A stretch of DNA of 64,000 nt from Planctomycetota bacterium (GTDB lineage Bacteria; Planctomycetota; UBA1135), in the NCBI GenBank assembly GCA_008501825.1, contig QQUA01000017.1, positions 62,001 to 126,000 of the forward strand, given 5' to 3'. The translations under genes were made by a program, and so were the position numbers. Of the stretch, positions 42,317-50,041 are shown in pieces. The notes beneath the pieces were generated by a model. It did no database searches and was not told where the DNA came from. It saw only the letters and a list, made by a program, of their open reading frames with translations. Each line of letters opens with the position of its first letter. Position 1 is the stretch's first letter.

Positions 42317-42919
42317 ATGGTGGACTGGGCCGCCCGTTACCAGGAAGGACACACTCCCTGGGATTTGGGCGGCCCTCATCCCGAATTGGCGGCCCGCTTG
42401 GATCGGCGCGATCCGGATCTGATTCGGTCGCCGGATACGCCGGCTCGAGCCCTGGTTCCAGGCTGCGGCCGCGGTCACGACGCCTTGGCCTTGGCGGAAG
42501 CCGGATGGCGAGTCACTGCTTTGGACATCGTGCCGGCTTTGGCTCCGGAACTGGCGCCGGCCTTGGAGAAGCAAGGAGGACGGTTTCAAGTCGGAGACGC
42601 CTTGGCCTATCAGGCCGACCCGCCCTTCGATCTGCTGTTTGAACACACCTTTTTCTGCGCCTTAGCCCCAGCGAAGCGCCCTATTTACGGCCACATGGCC
42701 CAGCGCATTTTGCGGCCGGGAGGCCGCCTGGCGGCCATCGTCTTTCCCATCGGCCGCGAGCCGAAATCAGACGGCCCGCCTTACTCCATGACGGTCGAGG
42801 ATTTATCCGCAGCCCTCGGCTCCGGCTTTCGCTTGCTGGAAAACCGCCCGGTTGCCCATCCCGGAAAGGGCCGGGCTTGGCCGGAAGTTTGGGCCGATTT
42901 TGAACGGTTGGATTCTTGA
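42317..42919 (+). CDS. Thiopurine S-methyltransferase-like SAM methyltransferase
   Basis: A 200-residue methyltransferase of the TPMT family. It starts with the family pattern WAARYQEGHTPWDLGGPHP, then motif I ALVPGCGRGHDALALAEAGW, motif II/post-I VTALDIVPALAPEL, and LLFEHTFFCAL. TPMT-like bacterial proteins methylate thiols, tellurite/selenite or halide-type substrates; the substrate here is unknown. It stands alone between two genes for exported proteins and is not linked to them by overlap. Confidence 0.83.
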   Translation: MVDWAARYQEGHTPWDLGGPHPELAARLDRRDPDLIRSPDTPARALVPGCGRGHDALALAEAGWRVTALDIVPALAPELAPALEKQGGRFQVGDALAYQADPPFDLLFEHTFFCALAPAKRPIYGHMAQRILRPGGRLAAIVFPIGREPKSDGPPYSMTVEDLSAALGSGFRLLENRPVAHPGKGRAWPEVWADFERLDS

Positions 42920-42950
42920 AAAGCCGCTGAAATTCCTGCCACACAAAACT

Positions 42951-42956
42951 TATAAT
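42951..42956 (+). promoter_or_regulatory. Consensus -10 box upstream of the 43.2-kb secreted protein gene
   Basis: A perfect TATAAT at 42951-42956 lies about 217 bases before the next start codon; no good -35 is present at the usual spacing. If used, the transcript has a long leader with a 7-bp repeat GTTTCCG/CGGAAAC (43019-43025, 43066-43072). Confidence 0.4.
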
Positions 42957-43172
42957 GGGGTGCTTTGCCCACCGCGGCTAAAGCTCGGAAATGAAGCAAA
43001 ATCCCCCGTCTCATGGGTGTTTCCGCCCTGAGTAGGATTCGCCTTCCGGTTCCCCAGCAGCCCCACGGAAACTTCACGCCATTGGAAGGCGGAAACTCTT
43101 TCCCATTTGAGAGGCTGCGAAAGTCTGCGATCCTTCGGTCGCCCCCTTCAGATCCAAACAAAGGCACAAATC

Positions 43173-44894
43173 ATGCGCACGATGCTTGCCATGGCGGCGT
43201 TCTTGGCCTCGGCACCTTTGCTGAGCGCCCAAAATGACGAATACTTCGTGTACGGTGGCATTCCGACCACCGGCCCCTGGGAAATCCGCCGCACAGTTGA
43301 AGTCGACGGCAACACCAGCAATTGGTTCACCGGTGGTGGTGAGTACATCACCTTTGCCGAAGACGGAGAGAACCTGGTCACCTTTGTTGAAGACATGCGC
43401 TTCAACAGCCTGTACGCCACCGATCCCGCCATTTACTTCATCGGCGGCAGCGACGGCGTCTACCGCGCCATCGATTTGAACGACGACGGCGACGCTTGGG
43501 ATCCGGGCGAAGTGGTGATGTACATCGACACTCGCGGGGCTCATGGTGTAACCAACACTAGCCCCGACGGCATGGATTTCGATCCCGGTGCCACCAACCC
43601 GGTGCTGTTCGTCTGCGACGACCTTTTCCACACCGGCTCCGCCCAGCCTGGCAGCGGCATCTCCCGCTATGAGGATGCGGACACCAACGGTCGCGCCGAC
43701 GATGCCGGTGAAATGAGCCTGTTCGTCGACGGCATGGGAACTTTGACCGTCCCCGGCGATCAAGGCCAGCCCGTGACCATCGGCTTGACCGACTTCGAAG
43801 CCTTGACCGTGTTGAGCGATGGCACCGTGATCGCCTTCGAGCAGCAGGATTTGGTGCTCTACGGCTTCAAGGATTTGAACGGCGACAACGACGCCATGGA
43901 CGCCGGTGAAGCTTGGAACTACTGCAACCTGATCGGCAAGGTCGCCGGTTTGGAACAGAATGCCGACGTCGTCGCCGGCAACATTCCCAACCCGAGCTGC
44001 CCCTCCCAGAGCAACCCGGCCATTCCCTACGGAACCTTGGAAGGTCTCGGCACCAGCCACGGCATCGGCCCGGCCGGTGAAGACGTGGTTTGGATTGCTT
44101 CCACCGCCTCCAATACTTCCTGCACCGAAGCTGCCGGTTACGTCTTCCGGGCCATGGACGCCAACGGTGACGGCGACGTCAACGATTTGGGTGAAGTGAC
44201 CCTGTTCCTGGACGGCACCAACAACGGCAACATGCTGTACCCGGTGACCAGCATCTACGACCTGGAAGCCGATGGCGAAGGTTGCGCCATCTTCCAAGGC
44301 AACGGCCCCTTCGGCTCCAGCTACTTGCAAGACAGCGTCTACCGCTTGGTCGACCTCAATGCCGATGACAATGCCGACGGCGTCGGCGAACAGATCCTGA
44401 CCCACTTCTGGGAACCGGATGGCTGCTTCGCCACCACCCTCACCGTGGCCCCCGAAGGTGCATTCAGCAGCGGCAACCTGTGTCTGCCCTTCTCCACCTT
44501 TGGCACCGGCGGTACCGGTAGCAGCGGCAACGTGCCCAGCATCGGCCTGGTCGGCAACCCGGCGGTGGGAAGCCCGATCGACATCACCTTGACCAACGGG
44601 CCTTCCAGTCAGGCTTGCATCTTGATCGTCGGTTTCTCCGACACTCAGTGGGGCAACTTCAACCTGCCGCTGGACTTGACCTTCAACGGCATGCCCGGCA
44701 ACTTCCTGTACGTGTCGGTGGACCTCCAGTTCAACACCACCACCACCCCTTCCGGGGACGCGGTGTTCTCCGGAGCCATCCCGGGTACCTTCAACCAGTG
44801 TGACGACATCTTCGTCCAGTGGTACTGCATCGATCCTTTGGCCAACGCCAAGGGCGCGATTACCTCGGACGCAGGCCACATCAAGGTTCAGTAA
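43173..44894 (+). CDS. Secreted Ca-binding-like repeat protein with planctomycete-type C-terminal domain
   Basis: A 573-residue exported protein (signal LAMAAFLASAPLLSAQ). The body contains EF-hand-like or dockerin-like Asp-rich turns in repeats (DLNDDGDAWDPGEVV, DADTNGRADDAGEMS, DLNGDNDAMDAGEAW, DANGDGDVNDLGEVT, DLNADDNADGVGEQI). The C-terminus has the module NPAVGSPIDITLTNGPSSQA ... PLDLTFNGMPGNFLYVS ... DPLANAKGAITSD, which I recognise from planctomycete secreted proteins. The Asp-rich turns could bind calcium. The start was chosen for the signal peptide. A terminator follows. Confidence 0.78.
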   Translation: MRTMLAMAAFLASAPLLSAQNDEYFVYGGIPTTGPWEIRRTVEVDGNTSNWFTGGGEYITFAEDGENLVTFVEDMRFNSLYATDPAIYFIGGSDGVYRAIDLNDDGDAWDPGEVVMYIDTRGAHGVTNTSPDGMDFDPGATNPVLFVCDDLFHTGSAQPGSGISRYEDADTNGRADDAGEMSLFVDGMGTLTVPGDQGQPVTIGLTDFEALTVLSDGTVIAFEQQDLVLYGFKDLNGDNDAMDAGEAWNYCNLIGKVAGLEQNADVVAGNIPNPSCPSQSNPAIPYGTLEGLGTSHGIGPAGEDVVWIASTASNTSCTEAAGYVFRAMDANGDGDVNDLGEVTLFLDGTNNGNMLYPVTSIYDLEADGEGCAIFQGNGPFGSSYLQDSVYRLVDLNADDNADGVGEQILTHFWEPDGCFATTLTVAPEGAFSSGNLCLPFSTFGTGGTGSSGNVPSIGLVGNPAVGSPIDITLTNGPSSQACILIVGFSDTQWGNFNLPLDLTFNGMPGNFLYVSVDLQFNTTTTPSGDAVFSGAIPGTFNQCDDIFVQWYCIDPLANAKGAITSDAGHIKVQ

Positions 44895-44919
44895 GTTTTC
44901 CGTCAACGGCGGAAAAGAA

Positions 44920-44949
44920 GGCAGAGGGAGTACCTGCTCCCTCTGCCTT
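44920..44949 (+). terminator. Intrinsic terminator after the 43.2-kb secreted protein gene
   Basis: GGCAGAGGGAG at 44920-44930 pairs perfectly with CTCCCTCTGCC at 44937-44947 with a 6-base loop. Only two T follow, but the 11-bp stem 26 bases after the stop codon, just before the next gene, is a good transcript end. Confidence 0.75.
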
Positions 44950-44968
44950 ACTCATTTACACTGTCCGA

Positions 44969-46483
44969 ATGCTTTGCACCCTTCTCCTTCTCGCCGCTCA
45001 GGACTTGGAAGGTATCGAGCGCACTTTAAAACAAGCCGTCGATAAGAATAGTTATGAAAACGGCGCCTATCAGGCGGCAAAGACTTTGGCCGACATGCGC
45101 AGTGCTGCGGCCATGGAATTGCGCTTGAAGTTATTCGACCCAAAGATGGATACCTATCGGGGCGTATACCTTCGAGATTGGTTTTATTCGGGAATGAAGA
45201 AGGCGGAGAGAATCGAAGAAAGCGCCTTGCTCATCAAAGCCGCTCGGGACAAAAAGCGTAGCGAACTTCAAAGAGTCTTGTGCTTGAGAGCCCTAACTGT
45301 ATGCAAGGCTCCGATTCCAGCCAAAGAAATGCTGCAGCGATCTTTTCTGAAGGCGACCCCTGTGGTGCAAAGAGAATGGCAGCAATGTTTGGGTACGGCT
45401 CATGCCCAAAACCGTCTTTATGCGGAAGGCAAACTGGCTACCGAATTGGATCTGAAGGTTCGGGAACTTCTGGCCAAGGCCGGTCCGCCCTATAACGGCC
45501 TATCCGCCCTGCGCAGCCTCGCAGCTCCGGAATGGGGCCGTTTATTGGGTGCCTCCCGGGACGCCAAACACCCCTGGGATCGTGCCGAAGCCCTTCGCGG
45601 TTTGGCCGCGCACATGAACAAGGGGCCCTTTTTGCAAGCCGTGGAATGGAGTTTGGCCGACAAGGAGTGGGCGCCGAAAATCGCCGCCGTAGAAGCTTCG
45701 GTAATAAACCAGGCTTATGGCTCCGTACCCCTTTTCATCGACGCCTTGGAACTTGCCGCCAAGGAAAAAAACGGCCGCCTGCAAAACGATTTGGGCATCG
45801 CTCTCATGAGGCTGACTCAGCAGCAATTGGGATTTCAAAGCAAGCGCTGGCGGCAATGGTGGCAAGACCAAGGAAGAGAATGGCTGCAGAAGGCGAACGA
45901 TGGTCTGATTCAAAGGCCTGGGCAAGCGGAAAAGGAAGCGGAGACGACTTCGCAAATTTTCGGTCTCCCGGTTCATAGTCACCGGATTTGTTTGCTGGTC
46001 GATGCTTCCGGCAGCATGAAAGATCCTTTCGGGGATACTACTCGAGCTGAAGCGGCAGCCAAGGAAATGGAAGAGTTTCTGCAGCAATTGCCCGCCCACG
46101 CCAAGGTGAATTTAATCATGATCGATCAGCGCCCGAAGCTCCTATTTAAAAAACTATCGCCGGCAAACGCCGGGAATCGGCGCAAGATTCTTCAGCAGGT
46201 ACGCAAGAACGAGTACCGGCAAAGATCGGCCTTGGTCAACGCCATCGAGCTGGCCAGCAGCGATCTTGAAGTCGACACCTTGGTTCTGATCGGAGACGGT
46301 GGCAGCAGCGAGGGCATTCACCAGTACAGCGGTCACATGCTCGAGTATTTAGGCATTCTCTACCGAAGAAGCGGAGTCCGCATTCACACCATCAGCGTTG
46401 GAGGCGGAACTTCGAAAACCAGATTCATGCAGCAACTCGCCGAGGCCACCGGCGGCCATTCCGTGGTCGCCGAGGCACCGTAG
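44969..46483 (+). CDS. von Willebrand factor A domain protein with helical N-terminal half
   Basis: A 504-residue protein. The N-terminus is hydrophobic (LCTLLLLAAQ), perhaps a short signal. Residues 30-340 are alpha-helical, HEAT- or ARM-like repeats (ALRSLAAPEWGRLLGASRDA; AEALRGLAAHMNKG). The last 180 residues are a vWA domain: ICLLVDASGSMKDPF with the MIDAS DxSxS motif, and TLVLIGDGGSSEGIH with the second acidic loop. vWA domains bind metal-dependent protein ligands. The Met at 44969 starts just before the hydrophobic stretch; a frame open to 44819 lies within the previous gene. Confidence 0.75.
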   Translation: MLCTLLLLAAQDLEGIERTLKQAVDKNSYENGAYQAAKTLADMRSAAAMELRLKLFDPKMDTYRGVYLRDWFYSGMKKAERIEESALLIKAARDKKRSELQRVLCLRALTVCKAPIPAKEMLQRSFLKATPVVQREWQQCLGTAHAQNRLYAEGKLATELDLKVRELLAKAGPPYNGLSALRSLAAPEWGRLLGASRDAKHPWDRAEALRGLAAHMNKGPFLQAVEWSLADKEWAPKIAAVEASVINQAYGSVPLFIDALELAAKEKNGRLQNDLGIALMRLTQQQLGFQSKRWRQWWQDQGREWLQKANDGLIQRPGQAEKEAETTSQIFGLPVHSHRICLLVDASGSMKDPFGDTTRAEAAAKEMEEFLQQLPAHAKVNLIMIDQRPKLLFKKLSPANAGNRRKILQQVRKNEYRQRSALVNAIELASSDLEVDTLVLIGDGGSSEGIHQYSGHMLEYLGILYRRSGVRIHTISVGGGTSKTRFMQQLAEATGGHSVVAEAP

Positions 46484-46529
46484 AACCGGCCTATCCGGCA
46501 CCGCTGAACCCCGCGCCTTCCATGGTTAA

Positions 46530-46578
46530 GATGTAGGGGCCGGATTTGACCGGCCACCCTGTCTCCTTCCCCTACATC
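46530..46578 (+). promoter_or_regulatory. Nested inverted repeat ending two bases before a start codon
   Basis: GATGTAGGGG at 46530-46539 is the exact complement of CCCCTACATC at 46569-46578; inside lies GGCCGG/CCGGCC (46538-46543, 46550-46555) with a 6-base loop. The outer right arm ends two bases before the ATG at 46581, so folding would cover the translation start. Confidence 0.55.
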
Positions 46579-46580
46579 GA

Positions 46581-48407
46581 ATGATCCGCACCTTCATCCT
46601 CAGCGCGGCGATCGGGCTGTTCGGCCCGGCCCTCGGCGCGCAAGACCTGGAAGTCTACTTTTTGGACGTCGGCCAAGGCGATTCCACTTTAATCATCAGC
46701 CCCACCGGAACCAGCTTCCTGTTCGATGCCGGCGACAACGGCAAGGGAAATTCGGTGGTGGTGCCTTTTTTGACTTCCAAGGGCATCAGCCATCTGGATT
46801 TCGTCGGAGCCAGCCACTACCACGCCGACCACGTCGGCGGCCTTGACGAAGTGTGGGATTCCGGAATCCAGTGCAACGTGGCTTATGACCGCGGCACCAA
46901 CAATACGCCGGGAACTCAATCTTATAGCTCCTATGCCTCCCGCTACAGCGGAGTGCGGCAAACGGTTTCCCCCGGCCAAGTGGTCAACTTGGGCGGCGGC
47001 GCCACCATGACTTGTCTAAGTGTCGAAGGCCAACTGATTGGCGGCGGCAGCGTCAACATTTCCGGAAGTTCGCAATGGGAAAATTCCGCCAGCGTTTCCT
47101 GGTTGTTGGAATACGGTGATTTCCAAATGTTCGTCGGCGGCGATCTCACCGGCGGCGGCAACAGCACCACCGACGTGGAAAGCGCCTTGGCTTCCCAAAT
47201 CGGCGACATCGACGTCCTTCAAGTCAATCACCACGGTTCCCGCACCAGCACCAATTCCACTTTTACCGCGGTGCTCAAGCCGGAATTCGCTTTGGTTCCC
47301 TGCGGCAGCGGAAACGTATATGGCTACCCCAAACAAGAAGTGGTCAACCGGTTGAGCTATGCCGGCCGGACCATTGCCGTTTGGTCTTTGACGGACGGAG
47401 TCGGCACCGAAGCCTTTGTCGACGCTGGTGGAACGGTAGAACTCATCACCGACGGCAACTTGTACACCATTACCGCCGCCGACGGGACCAGCTTTACCTG
47501 TCACGTAGATGAGCAAGCGCCTTCGGCTCCCGGGATTGGTGACGTGGTCACCGGAGAATTTTTGGCCGACCCTTCCAACAGCTCGGAAACCGATGGAGAG
47601 TGGATTGAGTTGACCGGCGCCCGAGTCGGAGAAGCGGTGACTTTGAATTTGATTCAAGTCAATGATTACACCGGTCAAAACTTCACCATTCGCACCGGAG
47701 TGCAGTTGTTGGCCGGTGAAACTTGCTTGATCGCCGCGGACGGCCTGCCCAGCCGAAACGGCGGCGTCCGCCCGATCATGGTCTGGCCGACCGGCAGTTT
47801 TTCCATGAACAACAGCGGCGACACGCTGGCCACGCGATACATCTCCACCGAGTTGGATCGGATCGATTACAGCAGCAGTTGGCCCGGCGGAAACGGCGTC
47901 TCCGATGAGCGCATGGATTTGCTGGCGTCCGGCAGTCAAAGCAATTTCGCCGCCGGCACTTCGGTTTTCGGAGCCGGGGATCGCGGCACTCCCGGGGACG
48001 TCAACGACGCCGATACCACCCAATGGGGAGGCGGCAACGGCTCCTGGGTGGAAGTCCTGACTCCGCCGGTGCGGGGTGGCCTGCTGGAAATGAATTGGCA
48101 CGCCCCCGGCGAATTCAACTCGCTGTATCAGGGCTGGTGTTCCCTGGGCACTTCCCCGGGTTTCACCATTAACGGAACCCACATTCCAGCTAACCAGGAC
48201 GCCGCCTACCAGCTCACCTATGCCCTTCCAGGCTGGTCCGGCTTCGTCCCCATCAATGAGGTCATGTACGTAAACGGCTTGGTGCCCAGTGGATCCAACC
48301 TCCAAGGGCTGACCATTTACGGAATTTTCGTCACCTACAAGGACGTCATCGGCCAGGGAATCGACATCCGCACGATTGCCGACCCGATTCCCATGGTGAT
48401 TCAATAA
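46581..48407 (+). CDS. Secreted metallo-beta-lactamase-fold protein with lamin-tail-like domain
   Basis: A 608-residue exported protein (signal RTFILSAAIGLFGPALGA). Residues 20-260 have the ComEC-type metallo-beta-lactamase fold: LDVGQGDSTLIISP, SHYHADHVGG (HxHxDH metal site) and LQVNHHGSRTSTN. Residues 310-470 resemble a lamin-tail-like/LTD beta-sandwich (EFLADPSNSSETDGEWIELTG). The last 130 residues form another beta-rich module ending near IDIRTIADPIPMVIQ. The HxHxDH core suggests a metal-dependent hydrolase, possibly nuclease- or phosphodiesterase-like, as in ComEC relatives. Substrate unknown. Confidence 0.83.
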   Translation: MIRTFILSAAIGLFGPALGAQDLEVYFLDVGQGDSTLIISPTGTSFLFDAGDNGKGNSVVVPFLTSKGISHLDFVGASHYHADHVGGLDEVWDSGIQCNVAYDRGTNNTPGTQSYSSYASRYSGVRQTVSPGQVVNLGGGATMTCLSVEGQLIGGGSVNISGSSQWENSASVSWLLEYGDFQMFVGGDLTGGGNSTTDVESALASQIGDIDVLQVNHHGSRTSTNSTFTAVLKPEFALVPCGSGNVYGYPKQEVVNRLSYAGRTIAVWSLTDGVGTEAFVDAGGTVELITDGNLYTITAADGTSFTCHVDEQAPSAPGIGDVVTGEFLADPSNSSETDGEWIELTGARVGEAVTLNLIQVNDYTGQNFTIRTGVQLLAGETCLIAADGLPSRNGGVRPIMVWPTGSFSMNNSGDTLATRYISTELDRIDYSSSWPGGNGVSDERMDLLASGSQSNFAAGTSVFGAGDRGTPGDVNDADTTQWGGGNGSWVEVLTPPVRGGLLEMNWHAPGEFNSLYQGWCSLGTSPGFTINGTHIPANQDAAYQLTYALPGWSGFVPINEVMYVNGLVPSGSNLQGLTIYGIFVTYKDVIGQGIDIRTIADPIPMVIQ

Positions 48408-48427
48408 GGGGGGAAACGGACTCCGAT

Positions 48428-48462
48428 CGGAGCCGAGTTGCCCTCCGGGCGATTCGGCTCCG
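48428..48462 (+). terminator. Nested hairpin after the metallo-beta-lactamase gene
   Basis: CGGAGCCGA at 48428-48436 pairs with TCGGCTCCG at 48454-48462, and inside GCCC/GGGC (48440-48443, 48447-48450) forms a second stem with a 3-base loop. No T-run follows, so termination is probable but not certain; it is 20 bases after the stop codon. Confidence 0.5.
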
Positions 48463-48534
48463 CTGCCGTATTTCCTGTCCCCAAAAGGAATTTAGGCACA
48501 ATATGTAGAGGCACTGTGGCAAACTTGATCCAAC

Positions 48535-49056
48535 ATGAATAGCAAAGAATTGTTCGAAATCTTGGTGCGAGAGCAGGCGCACATGCTTTCGATCTATATT
48601 CGGAGCACGGTTCATGATTCGGTATTGGCGGAGGATTTATTTCAAGAAACCCTGATGACGGCCTGGAAGAACATTGACCGCTTTCAAAAGGATCGCCCTT
48701 TCGGGAGTTGGTTACGAGGCATTGCCCGCAACCTGATTCTCAATCAAAGGCGGCAAAGGAAAAAAGAACTGGTGCATTGCACGCCGGACGTATTGGAATT
48801 CATCGATGGAAACTGCGACGCGCTGGAACAGCAGGAAGGAGATTCTTTACAAGAAAAGCTGGCCGGTTTGCGGGTTTGCATGAACCTCTTGCCGGAGAAG
48901 TTTCGGCAAGCCATTCACTTGCGTTATATGAAAAACGTCCGCGGAGTCGCCTTGGCGGAGAGCCTGGGAACCTCCCGGGAATATGCCAAAAAACTATTGC
49001 AAAGGGGTCGGCAGCGCCTTTGGGCATGTCTGGAGAAAAAACTTTCCTTGAGTTGA
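48535..49056 (+). CDS. ECF-type sigma factor
   Basis: A 173-residue sigma-70 family protein. Region 2 is AEDLFQETLMTAWKNIDRFQKDRPFG with the RPFGSWLRGIARNLI segment; region 4 is LPEKFRQAIHLRYMKNVRGVALAESLGTSREYAKKLLQRGRQRL. A short Cys (VCMNLLPEK) occurs between them. It lies five bases before an anti-sigma-like membrane gene. The trigger and regulon cannot be told from the sequence. Confidence 0.87.
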   Translation: MNSKELFEILVREQAHMLSIYIRSTVHDSVLAEDLFQETLMTAWKNIDRFQKDRPFGSWLRGIARNLILNQRRQRKKELVHCTPDVLEFIDGNCDALEQQEGDSLQEKLAGLRVCMNLLPEKFRQAIHLRYMKNVRGVALAESLGTSREYAKKLLQRGRQRLWACLEKKLSLS

Positions 49057-49060
49057 GGCA

Positions 49061-50002
49061 ATGGACATTCCCCACATTCCTCGCGAACCCTTCGATGACC
49101 GGCTTTCTGAGGCCTTGGATGGCGAAGGCAAGGAACTTGACCTGGAACAAGCCGATCAAAAACAGGCGGCCGACCACCTCTTTATGCATTCGGTACTCGA
49201 CCATGAGTTGGGCCGGGCCAAGGAGGATGTCCCGCGCTGGACCGATCGAGTCCTGGAACGGATCCCGGAGCCGGCAAAATCGTCGTCCTATTTCGGTCGG
49301 CTTTTGCCGGGGCGTTTCCGACCCCTGGCTGCCGCCGCTGCGGTTTTATTGTCGTTGACCTTGGTTTGGGTCAGCTTGCCGCCGGCTCAGCTCACCGCCC
49401 GGGAAGCTCTTCTAAGGATTCAAAACGCGGCTATTCTCCCTCGAGATTTGCACTATCAGGTGACCATTGAACCAGCCTTCACTCGCTCCGGCTACCAAGT
49501 CGTGGACAAGTTCATTCGAGGAAAAGATCGCTACGCCGTAGCCGTTCCGACTCGAAAGAATCAATTTATGTGGCACGGGCACAACGGCAAAGCCTATTGG
49601 TACGTTCCCGCCCGGACGGAATGGCCGGTATTCGTTTCGGAAGAAGGCAACTGGATTTCCAAATGGATGGAACAGGAAAACATGGACATTCCTTTGTTTT
49701 CTCTTAACGGAGCCATCGATGAATTGGAAGAGAACTACGACCTGCGAGTACTGTTCGACCAGCCCGATCGCTTGATCATTGAAGGCCGTAAGTTGAAAAA
49801 AACTGGCCGAGGTTTCGACTTCATCCGGCTGGAGGCGGCTCCCGACGGGACCGTGGAGCACATGAGGGCTTTTTGGAAACAAAGGGAACGCTTCGGTCCC
49901 TTCCAAATGAGCTACGACCTTCTGGATCGGAGAAGTTATCCGGACTCTATTTATGAGCACTCCAACTATCACGCCCCAGATCGGGAAGTCAAATATCAAT
50001 AG
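49061..50002 (+). CDS. Anti-sigma-like membrane protein with LolA/RseB-like periplasmic domain
   Basis: A 313-residue protein: about 85 cytoplasmic residues with conserved acidic and Asp/Arg features (PFDDRLSEALDGEGKELDLEQ), one membrane segment near 86-106 (LAAAAAVLLSLTLVWVSL), and a 200-residue periplasmic part with beta strands (LHYQVTIEPAFTRSGYQVVD, RYAVAVPTRKNQFMW, AYWYVPARTEWPVF) similar in arrangement to RseB/LolA-like folds. It follows the ECF sigma gene by four bases, the normal place of an anti-sigma factor. No zinc-binding HxxxCxxC anti-sigma motif is seen. Confidence 0.72.
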   Translation: MDIPHIPREPFDDRLSEALDGEGKELDLEQADQKQAADHLFMHSVLDHELGRAKEDVPRWTDRVLERIPEPAKSSSYFGRLLPGRFRPLAAAAAVLLSLTLVWVSLPPAQLTAREALLRIQNAAILPRDLHYQVTIEPAFTRSGYQVVDKFIRGKDRYAVAVPTRKNQFMWHGHNGKAYWYVPARTEWPVFVSEEGNWISKWMEQENMDIPLFSLNGAIDELEENYDLRVLFDQPDRLIIEGRKLKKTGRGFDFIRLEAAPDGTVEHMRAFWKQRERFGPFQMSYDLLDRRSYPDSIYEHSNYHAPDREVKYQ

Positions 50003-50041
50003 CCTCCTTTTTCCCCTCCTTCCCCAACAAAACGAAACACC

